This document shows, in pieces, positions 1 through 7,915 of a DNA stretch of 40,267 nucleotides. Each line of letters begins with the position of its first letter. Position 1 is the stretch's first letter. Below the pieces are notes generated by a model, which was not told the origin of the DNA, did no database searches, and was given only the letters and a program-made list of their open reading frames with translations. The DNA comes from an uncultured Desulfuromonadales bacterium. GTDB lineage: Bacteria; Desulfobacterota; Desulfuromonadia; Desulfuromonadales; Geopsychrobacteraceae. The stretch spans positions 1-40,267 of the forward strand of contig CALZHQ010000031.1 of the NCBI GenBank assembly GCA_945787295.1, given 5' to 3'. The position numbers were made by a program, and so were the translations under genes.

Positions 1-51
1 AGACCGCCTCTTCATTTGCGGTGGAGACATTTTTATAATTTCATCGTCCAT
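1..51 (-). CDS. Start of an unidentified protein, cut by the window edge
   Basis: Seventeen codons are visible, starting MDDEIIKMSPPQMKRRS and running off the left edge. The start is chosen because an AGAGGT ribosome-site-like sequence lies a few bases upstream of the ATG. The gene begins about 83 bases downstream of the htpX stop on the same strand, so the two may be co-transcribed. Too little sequence is present to name a family, and it could still be a chance reading frame. Confidence 0.4.
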   Translation of the reverse strand, partial: MDDEIIKMSPPQMKRRS

Positions 52-134
52 CAGTGCACCTCTTTGAAACGGTGGATTCTAACCGTAAAATACGCCCCTT
101 AACGTCTGGGAATAAATCAGAGTAAGCTGGCATG

Positions 135-1022
135 CTAATAAATATTTCGCTTCAACGCATCAATCCGCTCTTCGAGTGGCGGATGGGTCATAAAATAACG
201 CTTAAATCCTCTGCCGATATCACCCGAAATACCGAATGCGGCCATCTGGTCAGGCAGGTGTGGTTGGTTGACATTTCTTCTAAGCTTTTCCAGGGCGGCA
301 ATCATCTTTTCTCTGCCAGCCAAGGCGGCACTACCTGCATCTGCGCGGAATTCTCGCTGCCGGCTGAACCAAAAAACAATGATGCTGGCGAGAATGCCGA
401 AGAGAAGTTGCGCGAGGATCGAGGTGATAATAAAAGCGGGTCCATGGCCGCGCTCGGTTTTGAAAATCAAGCGGTCGACCAGGTGGCCCACAACTCTTGA
501 TGCAACGATGACAAAAGTATTGACAACCCCTTGGACGAGGGCAAGGGTGACCATATCGCCGTTGGCAACATGACTGACCTCATGGGCTAAAACTGCTTCT
601 GCCTCGTCTCGATTCATCGAATGCAACAATCCTGTACTGACCGCCACCAACGCGTTATTCCGCCACATCCCCGTCGCAAAAGCGTTAATATCCGGAGCCT
701 CATAAATAGCGACTTCAGGCATCCCGATGCCTGCAATCTCGGCTTGCTTGCTGACCGTCTGTACCAGCCACGCCTCGACTTCGTTGCGGGGAGAGGTAAT
801 GACTTGGGCCCCCGTCATCCGCTTAGCTGTCCATTTTGATATGGCCAGCGAGATAAGTGAGCCACCAAAGCCGAAGACAGAGGCAAAAACCAAGAGGCTA
901 TAGAGATCGAGGTCGACGCCCTGTTCGTCAAGGATTCCCCCCACGCCGAACAAACTCAGAACAACTCCGAGTACGAGCATGATTGCGAGGTTAGTAATTA
1001 CGAATAAAAATACTCTTTTCAT
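135..1022 (-). CDS. htpX: HtpX membrane zinc metalloprotease (M48 family)
   Basis: HtpX is an inner-membrane zinc protease that degrades misfolded or damaged membrane proteins, with its active site facing the cytoplasm. The 295 residues match the usual HtpX length of about 290. Visible features are two N-terminal hydrophobic segments (about residues 4-28 and 41-61), the zinc motif HEVSH at 147-151 with the following NGD, a hydrophobic segment around 190-220, and a downstream REFRAD stretch that supplies the third zinc ligand in this family. An AAGGACGA ribosome site precedes the ATG. In E. coli htpX belongs to the Cpx envelope-stress regulon. Here it lies about 1.1 kb from a CpxA/CpxR-like pair, but its own upstream region has no perfect CpxR box. 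Confidence 0.93.
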   Translation of the reverse strand: MKRVFLFVITNLAIMLVLGVVLSLFGVGGILDEQGVDLDLYSLLVFASVFGFGGSLISLAISKWTAKRMTGAQVITSPRNEVEAWLVQTVSKQAEIAGIGMPEVAIYEAPDINAFATGMWRNNALVAVSTGLLHSMNRDEAEAVLAHEVSHVANGDMVTLALVQGVVNTFVIVASRVVGHLVDRLIFKTERGHGPAFIITSILAQLLFGILASIIVFWFSRQREFRADAGSAALAGREKMIAALEKLRRNVNQPHLPDQMAAFGISGDIGRGFKRYFMTHPPLEERIDALKRNIY

Positions 1023-1368
1023 GTCATTCGTCCTTAATAGATAGTCCCCCTGAAATAGTTAAATCCACACGACCGAACTGACAAATATTAGAAAAAAATC
1101 GCCCGGCTGAGCTTGTTGTCTTGAAAACTAGCGTTACAATTTTACCACTAAAATGAGTCTGAACAATTTCAATAGAGGTTAGCAACAAGCGGCTGAGCAA
1201 CTTAAAGGTGAGCATTTAAATGTGTTAAATGTCTCGCTTTGGTCAGTGGTTCCAGTAAATTGGGCAAGGCCAACGGCCCTGATTATCTGGTTTGGCAAGA
1301 AAAAGCTGTACGTGCCAAAGCAATGTCCGGAAACTTACTTCAACTTTGCGGGAAAGAGAGATTTAGAC
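1023..1368. other. Divergent intergenic region between htpX and a zinc-ribbon gene
   Basis: This AT-rich stretch should hold the promoters of the two divergent genes. A 63-codon minus-strand frame ends just before the htpX start but has no ribosome site and no recognisable protein character. A GTTAC/TTTAC pair at 1133-1145 resembles a CpxR box on the minus strand, but the spacing is 3 instead of 5, so I do not call it. No convincing -35/-10 pair was found. Confidence 0.4.
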
Positions 1369-1686
1369 ATGTCAGATCATCTAAAACTAAAAGTGAACAA
1401 GGAAGACAGCTATTTTGCTCAGCAGGCGCAGGACCAAATCAAGGAATTGCGGGAAAAAGCGGCACAGGAAAATAGTCAAAAATACCGGGATGAACATAAA
1501 TATCATTGTTTTCGCTGCGGAACGAAATCGCTGGTAGAGATCAAGAAGGGATCGGTCGCTATCGACCTTTGTGTCAATGAAAAGTGTGGGGCCCTCCACC
1601 TTGACGCGGGAGAACTTGATGCGTTGTTCGAGGATCAGAGCTTTGTGAAAAAAGCGCGTAAAAGCATTTTTGATGTTTTTAAATAA
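1369..1686 (+). CDS. Small zinc-ribbon protein (TFIIB-type zinc-finger-like)
   Basis: This is a 105-residue soluble protein. A charged N-terminal half, probably helical (about residues 1-45), precedes a four-cysteine zinc ribbon: CFRCG, then CVNEKCG about 25 residues later, followed by LHLDAGELDALFE. That arrangement (CxxC, a core, CxxxxC, then an aspartate/glutamate-rich 'D.GEL..L' segment) is typical of the zf-TFIIB family of small bacterial proteins, whose function is mostly unknown. The frame is open further upstream, but I chose the ATG at 1369 because a GGGAAAGAGAG purine-rich site precedes it and the upstream codons look non-coding. It stands alone between htpX and the cpx genes. Zinc binding is inferred from the cysteines. 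Confidence 0.75.
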   Translation: MSDHLKLKVNKEDSYFAQQAQDQIKELREKAAQENSQKYRDEHKYHCFRCGTKSLVEIKKGSVAIDLCVNEKCGALHLDAGELDALFEDQSFVKKARKSIFDVFK

Positions 1687-2023
1687 AAACTTGAAAGATA
1701 AAACGCCGAGCTGATCTTTGAGAGCTTTTGGTTAGATATCTATGGGATTTATCTCTTTAGGTGGTAACTAATTCCGGGTTAGGGTTGTTTTTTAGGATGA
1801 GCATGAATGGTGATCCTCCTTTTTCTAAGAAAATATCGGCCGGATTCAGAGTTATAAAAACAAGATCTCAATTTAGAAAGCAGAGGCAGAATTATCCAGG
1901 GCAGCTCCTCCATAAAGCAGGGCCGCTCACAAGGCCCTACTCTATTTATTTTTTGTTATTTGTCTCTTTTTCCAGTTGTTCATTTTTGCTTCCGTCACGC
2001 GGAAGTTCGCAACTGCCGGAGAG
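1687..2023. other. Intergenic region between the zinc-ribbon gene and the cpx operon end
   Basis: No convincing gene is visible. It contains two hairpins: CTTCCG/CGGAAG at 1989-2005 and AGGGCC/GGCCCT at 1919-1938. A 13-codon frame at 1942-1983 on the minus strand (MNNWKKRQITKNK) follows the first hairpin but has only a weak ribosome site. The genes on either side converge here. Confidence 0.4.
1919..1955 (+). terminator. Possible rho-independent terminator
   Basis: A perfect 6-bp stem AGGGCC/GGCCCT with an 8-base loop is followed on the plus strand by a T-rich run (TCTATTTATTTTTTG). It lies over 230 bases after the zinc-ribbon stop, which is far for that gene. It may instead block convergent transcription towards the cpx operon. 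Confidence 0.4.
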
Positions 2024-2110
2024 TCATGTATTCACCCCGAAGCGGGGCAAAATCCATTTATTGGCAATGTACCAGACGGCCACAATGCCGATGAGATAAA
2101 GAAAATCCAT
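2024..2110 (-). CDS. 28-residue single-span membrane microprotein
   Basis: This short frame encodes MDFLYLIGIVAVWYIANK followed by WILPRFGVNT. It has one hydrophobic stretch (about residues 3-15), aromatic residues on both sides and a short basic tail ending after Pro-Arg-Phe-Gly, as expected of a one-span inner-membrane microprotein. An AAAAAGGAGC ribosome site sits 5-6 bases before the ATG and is among the best in the window. It starts 55 bases after the stop of the CpxA-like kinase on the same strand with no terminator between them, so it is probably the third gene of that operon. I do not recognise a named family. By analogy with small proteins that modulate sensor kinases it might act on the kinase or on an envelope complex, but that is speculation. 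Confidence 0.6.
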   Translation of the reverse strand: MDFLYLIGIVAVWYIANKWILPRFGVNT

Positions 2111-2164
2111 GCTCGCTCCTTTTTGATCAGTTTATTCAAAGATAAGAATAATTCAATTCAGCTT

Positions 2165-3526
2165 TCAGAGCAAGTGAATCTTGACCGCCAAACCACCTTC
2201 CGGGCGATTTTCAGCCGCGATGCTTCCACCGTGCAATTTAACCGCGCGTTCGGCAATTGCCAGGCCGATACCGGTCCCGCCACTCTGTCGGTCGCGGGCA
2301 TCAGCGACCCGGAAAAACGGTTCGAACAGTTTTCCCAATGACTCTTGCGGAACACCCGGCCCCTGATCAAGGATCCGGATATCAACCCCTTGAGCCGAGT
2401 GGCTCAGCTCAACGGTCACCGAACTGTCATCGGCGGTATATTTGACCGCATTACGGATGACATTTTCCAACGCCCGGGCCAGCAGTTCTTGCGATCCGGT
2501 ATAAAGTAGCGGGCCATCGCCCTGATAAGCCACCGTACAACCGCGATTCCTGGCCTCATAATCGGCATCCTGTACCAGGTTGGCGAGCAATTCAGCCAGA
2601 TCAAACTCCTGCCGCCGCAGTTCACTGGCACCGCTTTCCAGCCGGGTCAAACTGAGCAGTTGGCCGATCATCTCGTTCATCCGCTCCGCCTCAAGCTCGA
2701 TCCGTTGCAGAGCTTTTTGCCTGGTAGCCGGATTACCTTCCTGGCGCGCCAGTTCCAAAGCGACTCCGAGGCGTGCCAATGGCGAGCGCAACTCATGGGA
2801 AATATCCCGCAACAAGCGCTGCTGAGCGCTGACCAGAGCTTCGATCCGTTCGGCCATATGGTCGAAATCCCTTGCCAGGCCACCGATTTCGTTTCTGCCT
2901 TTCACCTGACCGCCAACGCGGATGGTCAAATCTCCATCAGCCAACTGGCGGGTTGCCTGGCGCAAACGGCTGATCGGTGCCGCAAACGAGCGGGCCAGCC
3001 AATAGCAGACCAGCGCTGCCACCCCCAGCAGCACCAGCAAGCGCCAGCCGAGGAAACCATGACTTAGGCCGCGGACCAGATGTTTTGCCGGCGGCCTGTC
3101 CGGCAATCCGATGGCAACGGCGTAGGTCTGGCCGCTACTGCTATTGAGCGGACTGGCCACCCAGTTGCGAGCCCCCATACTCGGGAACACCACTTCGCCA
3201 GACTGCAATGCCCGGCGAGCCATATGCAGCATCCGGCGCGGGACGCGCTGTTCAGTCAGCGGGCGGCCTTCAAAATCAAACAGGATAAGCCGGACACCTG
3301 CATCCTCAAACAGATCCTCGGCATATTCCTCCAGCTCATGGCTACCATCTTCATAAGCCTGGATCGCACCGCGTCCGTATTCCTTGATCGCCTGACGGGC
3401 AAAATGTTGATGGGCCAAGGGTGGGAATTCCTGATCCCGCAGATAGGTCATGGTGATGCCGATTGTGGCGATCAGGATGATGATCAGTAAGAAACTGAGA
3501 AAGAATTTTAGGAACAGACTGCGCAT
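2165..3526 (-). CDS. cpxA: CpxA-like envelope-stress sensor histidine kinase
   Basis: This is a 453-residue inner-membrane kinase paired with the regulator upstream. Domains in order: membrane segment 1 (about 8-28), periplasmic sensor (29-158), membrane segment 2 (159-178), HAMP linker (179-231), and a dimerisation domain with the phospho-accepting H244 in DISHELRSPLARL. The ATPase domain follows, with N box (ENVIRNAVKYT), G1 (DQGPGVP), F box (LFEPFF) and G2 (GGTGIGLAI). The HELRSPLARL context and the HAMP-to-kinase layout fit the CpxA group. The frame is open upstream, but the ATG at 3526 overlaps the regulator stop by one base (ATGA), the expected coupling. The sensor region has no recognisable ligand fold. 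Assignment to CpxA rests on the partner and on the CpxR boxes found nearby. Confidence 0.85.
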   Translation of the reverse strand: MRSLFLKFFLSFLLIIILIATIGITMTYLRDQEFPPLAHQHFARQAIKEYGRGAIQAYEDGSHELEEYAEDLFEDAGVRLILFDFEGRPLTEQRVPRRMLHMARRALQSGEVVFPSMGARNWVASPLNSSSGQTYAVAIGLPDRPPAKHLVRGLSHGFLGWRLLVLLGVAALVCYWLARSFAAPISRLRQATRQLADGDLTIRVGGQVKGRNEIGGLARDFDHMAERIEALVSAQQRLLRDISHELRSPLARLGVALELARQEGNPATRQKALQRIELEAERMNEMIGQLLSLTRLESGASELRRQEFDLAELLANLVQDADYEARNRGCTVAYQGDGPLLYTGSQELLARALENVIRNAVKYTADDSSVTVELSHSAQGVDIRILDQGPGVPQESLGKLFEPFFRVADARDRQSGGTGIGLAIAERAVKLHGGSIAAENRPEGGLAVKIHLL

Positions 3527-4239
3527 CAGGAACTGCTTTCCGGCCGGGAATAAAGATAACCGATGCCGCGGACGGTTTTGATCCGCTCCGAGCGCCCACA
3601 ATGATGGCCCAGCTTCTTGCGCAACGCACTGACATGCACGTCGATACTGCGGTCATAGGCTGACAAGCGCCGACCGAGCGCTTTTTCGACCAAGTCCTCC
3701 CGGCTGATCACTTCTCCGGCCTGGCGTAATAGAATTTCGAGCAGGGTGAACTCCACCGAGGTTAATTCAATCTCTTTACCGTCCCGCTTAACGCTGCGAT
3801 TGGCCGGACAAAGGAGGATATCTCCAACCTTCAATTCCGATGCTTTCTGCTGCTCCGTAACGACTGATACTTCGTTTGCTTCACTACGGCGCTGTACCGC
3901 CCTGATTCTTGCCACTAGTTCGCGCGGGTTAAAGGGTTTCGGCAAATAATCGTCGGCCCCCAGTTCAAGACCGACAATCCGGTCGACATCATCCCCCCGG
4001 GCCGTCAGCATAATAACCGGCAGCTTGCTCGCTGAGCGGATTTTGCGCAGGACATCAAAACCGTTCATCCCCGGCAGCATCACATCGAGCACCACCAGGG
4101 CATATTCTTCGGCCAGCGCCTGCTGCGCACCCTGCTCACCATGATTGACGGTCTGCACCTCAAAGCCTTCAGCAGACAGATAGTCGGTCAGCAGCTCACA
4201 CAGCTCTATGTCGTCATCAATCACCAGAATTCGATTCAT
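3526..4239 (-). CDS. cpxR: CpxR-like response regulator (OmpR/PhoB family)
   Basis: This 237-residue two-domain transcription regulator has a receiver domain (about 1-118) with acidic residues D9/D10, phospho-acceptor D52 in LDVMLPGMNG, T79 and K101. A winged-helix DNA-binding domain (about 140-232) ends in VRGIGYLY. Stretches such as LELGADDYLPKPFN.RELVARIRA and the ALGRRLSAYDRSIDVHVS segment closely resemble E. coli CpxR, where phosphorylated CpxR activates envelope-protein quality control. Three GTAAA motifs lie 54-80 bases upstream of the start, so autoregulation is likely. The kinase gene overlaps its stop by one base. The distinction from other OmpR-family regulators is supported, not proven, by these boxes and by the Spy-like gene nearby. 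Confidence 0.88.
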   Translation of the reverse strand: MNRILVIDDDIELCELLTDYLSAEGFEVQTVNHGEQGAQQALAEEYALVVLDVMLPGMNGFDVLRKIRSASKLPVIMLTARGDDVDRIVGLELGADDYLPKPFNPRELVARIRAVQRRSEANEVSVVTEQQKASELKVGDILLCPANRSVKRDGKEIELTSVEFTLLEILLRQAGEVISREDLVEKALGRRLSAYDRSIDVHVSALRKKLGHHCGRSERIKTVRGIGYLYSRPESSS

Positions 4240-4292
4240 TACCGCTCCTCTCCAGCTGAACCTATCTTAACGGATAGCTGGCGGGATTGGCT

Positions 4293-4318
4293 GTAAAGAA
4301 ATGTAAAGGAATGGTAAA
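4293..4318 (+). promoter_or_regulatory. CpxR-box cluster upstream of cpxR
   Basis: GTAAA at 4293-4297, five bases, GTAAA at 4303-4307, six bases, GTAAA at 4314-4318. The first pair matches the E. coli CpxR consensus GTAAA-N5-GTAAA exactly. It lies between the cpxR start (4239, minus strand) and a plus-strand lipoprotein gene (4613), and is much closer to cpxR. A TAAGAT -10-like element on the minus strand at 4264-4269 would place the boxes around -43. Binding is inferred. Confidence 0.65.
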
Positions 4319-4459
4319 AGCTACTAAACCAGTTTTGGTATTTATTCCTGGGGCAGCCATCAAACTCATTAATATCAAAGAATATCAGTCGGTTGGAGCT
4401 CCGCCAAAAGACCGGCCTAAGTCTTTGATTTTTCGTTCTTATTTTCCTTGAAATGCTCC

Positions 4460-4487
4460 TTGACAAGCTCCAGATATGGGTTTTAAT
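4460..4487 (+). promoter_or_regulatory. Sigma-70-type promoter for the lipoprotein gene
   Basis: A perfect -35 TTGACA (4460-4465) is separated by 16 bases from TTTAAT (4482-4487). Transcription would start near 4495, giving an untranslated leader of about 120 bases before the ATG at 4613. The remainder of the 4240-4612 gap holds the CpxR boxes and a weak hairpin AAAGAC/GTCTTT at 4407-4426. Confidence 0.5.
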
Positions 4488-4612
4488 GATAAATATGAAC
4501 AGGGGGTAGACTCCGAAGTCACAGAGGGCCTTCATGAACTCCAGCCCCCTCTAAGCAGGACGCACGCCGACGAGTTGCTCCCCATGGCAGAAACTCAAGA
4601 TAGGAGGAAAAA

Positions 4613-5791
4613 ATGAGAGGTATCGTCAATGTCCTCAAACTTACGATCATCCTGGTCGCCATCGGGCTTGCGGGATGCAGTTCAACGGGGATGCAAACCG
4701 CCCAGATAGATGATTCCGATAGTCGCCTTGCTCAGCTGGAACAGCTTGAAACTACTCTTTCTGCCAAGCAAGCGGAGCTTGACAATCGTGAATCTTTGCT
4801 GACTCAACAACAGCATCAAATCGAGCAACGACTGAGAACAGCCCGGGAAGCAGAAAGCAGAGCGCGGACAGCTGGAATGGCAACCAGCGCGGCACCGGCG
4901 CCGGCACCTATGGCTCAAACCCTGCTGCCGCCGCAAGCCAACCCTGGTGAGTGTTTTGCCAGAGTCTTTGTCCCTCCAACCTATGAGACAGTCACCCAGA
5001 AAATGCTGAAGCAGGAAGCCAGTGAGCGAATTGAAATCATTCCAGCCCGGTATGAGACCGTTTCCCAGCAGGTGATCAGCGAAGAAGCGTCCGAGAAACT
5101 GGAAACCATTCCGGCGAAATACGCCATGGTCGATGAAAAGGTGCTGGTCAAACCCGCCACTTCAAAACTGGTCAATGTACCGGCCCGCTACGCAAAAACC
5201 TCCGAGAAGGTTTTGGTGAAACCGGCCCACCAGGTCTGGAAAAAGGGCACCGGCCCGATTCAGCGAATCAACGAAGCAACTGGCGAAATCATGTGCCTGG
5301 TTGACATCCCGGCCGAATACCGGACAGTAAGCAAAACGGTTCTGCAGGCACCGGCAACCACCAAGGCGATCGAAGAACCAGCCATCTACAAAACGGTGCA
5401 AAAGCGGGTCATGACCCAACCGCCAAGCACTAAGGTGGTGAAAATTCCGGCCAAATACAAAACTGTCTCTGTGACCAAACTGATTTCTCCAGCCGAGGAA
5501 AGAAAGGTCCAGATTCCTGCCACCTATCAAACCGTCAGCAAGCAGGTCAAAACCTCTGAAGGACATATGGAGTGGCGTGAAATTCTTTGCCAGACCAATA
5601 TGACCCATGACCGGATCAGCGACATCCAAACAGCCTTGATGACCAAGGGCTTCAACCCCGGTCCGATCGATGGGGTTATTGGTTCCCGAACCATGGCCGC
5701 GGTCAACAGTTTCCAGAAAGCGAACAATTTGCCGGTAGGTCAGTACATGAATATAGCTACGGTCAAGGCCCTCGGGGTCAGCCCGCGCTGA
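4613..5791 (+). CDS. Repeat-containing lipoprotein with peptidoglycan-binding domain
   Basis: This 392-residue protein is probably anchored in the outer membrane. The signal sequence ends in the lipobox LAGC with the lipidated C22 and serine at +2, which does not signal inner-membrane retention. A coiled-coil segment rich in Glu/Gln/Leu (about 33-82) and an Ala/Pro linker (about 88-112) follow. Then come about eight degenerate units of roughly 23 residues with the pattern (I/V)PA.Y.TV...V...PA..K. A PG_binding_1-type domain (about 331-388, containing GFNPGPIDGVIGSRTMAAV) closes the protein. An AGGAGGAAAAA site precedes the ATG. It is a single-gene unit with its own promoter and terminator. 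It probably links the outer membrane to the cell wall; what the repeats contact is unknown. Confidence 0.8.
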   Translation: MRGIVNVLKLTIILVAIGLAGCSSTGMQTAQIDDSDSRLAQLEQLETTLSAKQAELDNRESLLTQQQHQIEQRLRTAREAESRARTAGMATSAAPAPAPMAQTLLPPQANPGECFARVFVPPTYETVTQKMLKQEASERIEIIPARYETVSQQVISEEASEKLETIPAKYAMVDEKVLVKPATSKLVNVPARYAKTSEKVLVKPAHQVWKKGTGPIQRINEATGEIMCLVDIPAEYRTVSKTVLQAPATTKAIEEPAIYKTVQKRVMTQPPSTKVVKIPAKYKTVSVTKLISPAEERKVQIPATYQTVSKQVKTSEGHMEWREILCQTNMTHDRISDIQTALMTKGFNPGPIDGVIGSRTMAAVNSFQKANNLPVGQYMNIATVKALGVSPR

Positions 5792-5822
5792 TGCTGGCAG
5801 TGCCTATTAATACCGTGAGACT

Positions 5823-5848
5823 AAAAGGCCCCATCTCCGGGGCCTTTT
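5823..5848 (+). terminator. Rho-independent terminator of the lipoprotein gene
   Basis: AAAAGGCCCC and GGGGCCTTTT pair perfectly around a 6-base loop, 32 bases after the stop codon. The T run forms part of the stem, as is common in bidirectional terminators. Confidence 0.8.
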
Positions 5849-5853
5849 CCCGT

Positions 5854-5898
5854 AAAAAAACCAGAGCCCCGACGTGGATCACGATGGGGCTCTGGTTT
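5854..5898 (-). terminator. Rho-independent terminator of the HELGH protein gene
   Basis: A 13-bp inverted repeat (AAACCAGAGCCCC / GGGGCTCTGGTTT) ends on the minus strand in a run of seven Ts. It lies 30 bases beyond the stop of the minus-strand gene at 5929 and stands back to back with the plus-strand terminator just before it. Confidence 0.8.
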
Positions 5899-5928
5899 CA
5901 TATCTCTTAGCAGATTGGAAATCTTTGC

Positions 5929-6981
5929 TCAGCCTTCAAATTTAGTCAGGGCAATACTCTCGGCAAGGTAATCTGTATGATAAAGAATTTCACCTATCTG
6001 CCGGGCGCGCTCCATGGCCTCATGACGCTTCAGCCCGGTGGTGGTCTCCATCAGCAGTTCCAGGTCAATGCCGCACAATGGCGTCGTGCACTGCTCGATC
6101 CACGCCAGCAAATCAGACAGGGCAAGATCTTCGGTCCAGGCCATCAACACCAGCAAGGAGGCACCGTAGAGGTCAGATTCGAGTGACATCCTGTTGTCGT
6201 TCTGCTGCGCCCAACTGAATAAAGAGTTGCGGACCGAAGCGTCAGCGAGAACCTCATCAACATGGCGCATCGCCAGAAAGCGGTGGACTGTTTCTGGGGC
6301 TTCGTGCTGGGCAAACTGTTTGGCGAGTAATTCACAAACGCCCTCGATAAACCAGCGGGTATAGTGAGAAGGTTCACCGTCAATATCGTGCAGCAACGGT
6401 GTAATATCCGCCAGCACATCATGCCCCAATTCATGGGGCAGGGTATCATAAAGCAGCTCGGTGAGCTCCGCCGAGCCGGAGGTTCCCAATAATTTTTCAC
6501 CCCGGCTGAGCAATACCACGCGCACTTCCTGCCAGGGGGCATCCGAACTATAGGTCGCTTCGAAACGGTAAGCAAGCGGCAGGTTTTCAAACTCGAGCAA
6601 GTAGAGCAGGACCCCTTTATCTAGTTCGCCGCCGGTCATCTTTTCGATGAAATCGTAGCTACGCTTGACAATCTGGGCGATCCTCTTCAATCCTTTTTTC
6701 TGCGAGTTCTGCAGGTTGGTCACCACACGTAAACTGCGGCCACGCTCCAAATCGAAATCGTGACTGGTTACGCTCGGCATGGTTGCTGGATCGATAATGG
6801 TTGGTTCGTAAGGAGTGCCAGAAGCGTCAAGGGCGATAATTTCCTGGGAAAAAATGATCTCGACAGCATCACTCCCCATACTCGCCAGAGCGGGAACCGA
6901 CAAGAGAAGAAGCAGAATCAGGCTGGTGATTAATTTTATCAAAACAAGTGTAATCCTTAAGTCGCTTCCACGGACCCCCAT
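5929..6981 (-). CDS. Exported HELGH zinc-metallopeptidase-like protein
   Basis: This is a protein of about 350 residues with an N-terminal signal sequence (hydrophobic run ending SVPALA) and a gluzincin-type zinc site. HELGH is followed about 25 residues later by RWFIEGVCELLAK, whose first glutamate would be the third zinc ligand. The layout resembles peptidase-MA-like proteins, some of which are inactive scaffolds. No further domain is recognisable. The substrate is unknown; the location is periplasmic or beyond. The start is uncertain: GTG at 6993, ATG at 6981 and TTG at 6942 (with AAGGA upstream) are all in frame and all keep the signal sequence. It is a single gene with its own terminator. 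Confidence 0.7.
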   Translation of the reverse strand: MGVRGSDLRITLVLIKLITSLILLLLLSVPALASMGSDAVEIIFSQEIIALDASGTPYEPTIIDPATMPSVTSHDFDLERGRSLRVVTNLQNSQKKGLKRIAQIVKRSYDFIEKMTGGELDKGVLLYLLEFENLPLAYRFEATYSSDAPWQEVRVVLLSRGEKLLGTSGSAELTELLYDTLPHELGHDVLADITPLLHDIDGEPSHYTRWFIEGVCELLAKQFAQHEAPETVHRFLAMRHVDEVLADASVRNSLFSWAQQNDNRMSLESDLYGASLLVLMAWTEDLALSDLLAWIEQCTTPLCGIDLELLMETTTGLKRHEAMERARQIGEILYHTDYLAESIALTKFEG

Positions 6982-7294
6982 TCCACGAATCACAGACTTT
7001 GCCGGGCTGCTCGGCGAGCAGACGTTGAGCCGCCCACTCTAGTCAAAGACAAGGCTTGGCAGCGTGATATTTTTCTCAACAGTTTAAGGACGAGAGAAGT
7101 GGCAAGCAGGAATCGGACTATCGAGAAAACCTTCGGGGCAAACGTATCAGGGCAAGAAGAATCTCACCCTGAAGAGTTAGCCATCTCTTAACGAGTGTAA
7201 GCATATGAAAAATGGGAAGAATATGTCAAGAAATCTAATTTATCGACGGCCTGCCGGGATTGGTTTTGAAAGTCAGCGATATCTTTACCTAAAA
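6982..7294. other. Intergenic region without a recognised gene
   Basis: This region should carry the promoter of the minus-strand HELGH gene. I see no clear -35/-10 pair. A plus-strand frame starting at 7204 (MKNGKNMSRN...) lacks a ribosome site and runs through the following terminator, so I do not call it. Confidence 0.4.
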
Positions 7295-7316
7295 ACGCCC
7301 CGAAATTTCGGGGCGT
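7295..7316 (-). terminator. Rho-independent terminator of the ferritin-like gene
   Basis: ACGCCCCGAAA and TTTCGGGGCGT form a perfect 11-bp inverted repeat (the hairpin loop would take the central AAATTT), followed on the minus strand by TTTTT. It starts 8 bases beyond the stop codon at 7324. Confidence 0.85.
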
Positions 7317-7323
7317 ATTAATT

Positions 7324-7827
7324 TTAGCTGCGCGGCGGATTGAGCATCAGATCAAGATCTTCCAGTAACGACTGCAGATCCTCTTCATGCTCGACCTCCT
7401 GCTCGATAATCTGCAAGGCGACATTGTAGGTGACCGGGTCTTTTCCTTCGGTCATCTTCATCAAGTCATCATAAACCCCGATAGCACATTGCTCCCCTTT
7501 GATGTTCTGTTCCAGCAGTTTGCGGACAAAAGGATCTTCCGGCGCTTCATAACCACAGCCACTCAATTTGAGCCATTCCTGCGGGTGGATCAGCGGGGTT
7601 CCGCCGAGCTGAATAATCCTTTCAGCCACCAGCAGCGCATGGCTCAATTCTTCGGTCGCGTGGAGATCAAGCTCTGCTGCAACCGCATCCTTCATCGGTC
7701 CCTTGATAATCTTGGCCCCGATCCAGTACTGGTAATAAGCCAACCACTCATCGGCGTAAGCCTTGTTCAGCACGGTCAACAGCTGATCAACATCGAGTCC
7801 GACAATTGCACGTCCCTTGGTCCCCAT
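7324..7827 (-). CDS. Ferritin-like diiron protein (Dps/bacterioferritin-like)
   Basis: This 167-residue four-helix-bundle protein of the ferritin-like superfamily stores iron or detoxifies peroxide in the cytoplasm. Diiron ligands are visible as E27, E60xxH63, E112 and E144xxH147, the two E...ExxH sets of a ferritin-like carboxylate site. There is no rubredoxin domain. A SGCGYEAPEDPF segment between the helix pairs adds a single cysteine. The ATG at 7827 is chosen over an upstream in-frame ATG because AAGGAGGCG lies directly before it. It is monocistronic with a strong terminator. Together with the rubrerythrin at the right edge it suggests an anaerobe that meets occasional oxygen. Whether it forms a 12-mer or a 24-mer cannot be told from sequence. 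Confidence 0.8.
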   Translation of the reverse strand: MGTKGRAIVGLDVDQLLTVLNKAYADEWLAYYQYWIGAKIIKGPMKDAVAAELDLHATEELSHALLVAERIIQLGGTPLIHPQEWLKLSGCGYEAPEDPFVRKLLEQNIKGEQCAIGVYDDLMKMTEGKDPVTYNVALQIIEQEVEHEEDLQSLLEDLDLMLNPPRS

Positions 7828-7915
7828 TTGCGCCTCCTTGTTTAACTGGACAATAGAATAGTGTCTTCTTAACAACTAGCGCAACAAGGCTGAATGTCAA
7901 TTGAGCAGGCCTATT

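Noticed and set aside
1133..1145. CpxR-box-like GTAAA/GTAAC pair upstream of htpX
   Set aside because: Spacing is 3 instead of 5 and one half-site deviates; htpX is a Cpx target in E. coli, so the temptation is strong but the match is poor.
1024..1215. 63-codon minus-strand frame directly upstream of htpX
   Set aside because: No ribosome site, no protein family character, and it covers the expected htpX promoter region.
1222..1368. N-terminal extension of the zinc-ribbon protein
   Set aside because: No ribosome site at the upstream start and the codons look non-coding; the ATG at 1369 has a purine-rich site.
1942..1983. 13-codon frame MNNWKKRQITKNK after the microprotein gene
   Set aside because: Only a weak GGAAG site before the ATG and too short to judge; it may be chance in an AT-rich stretch.
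7204..7320. Short plus-strand frame MKNGKNMSRN...
   Set aside because: It lacks a ribosome site and runs through the terminator of the opposite gene.
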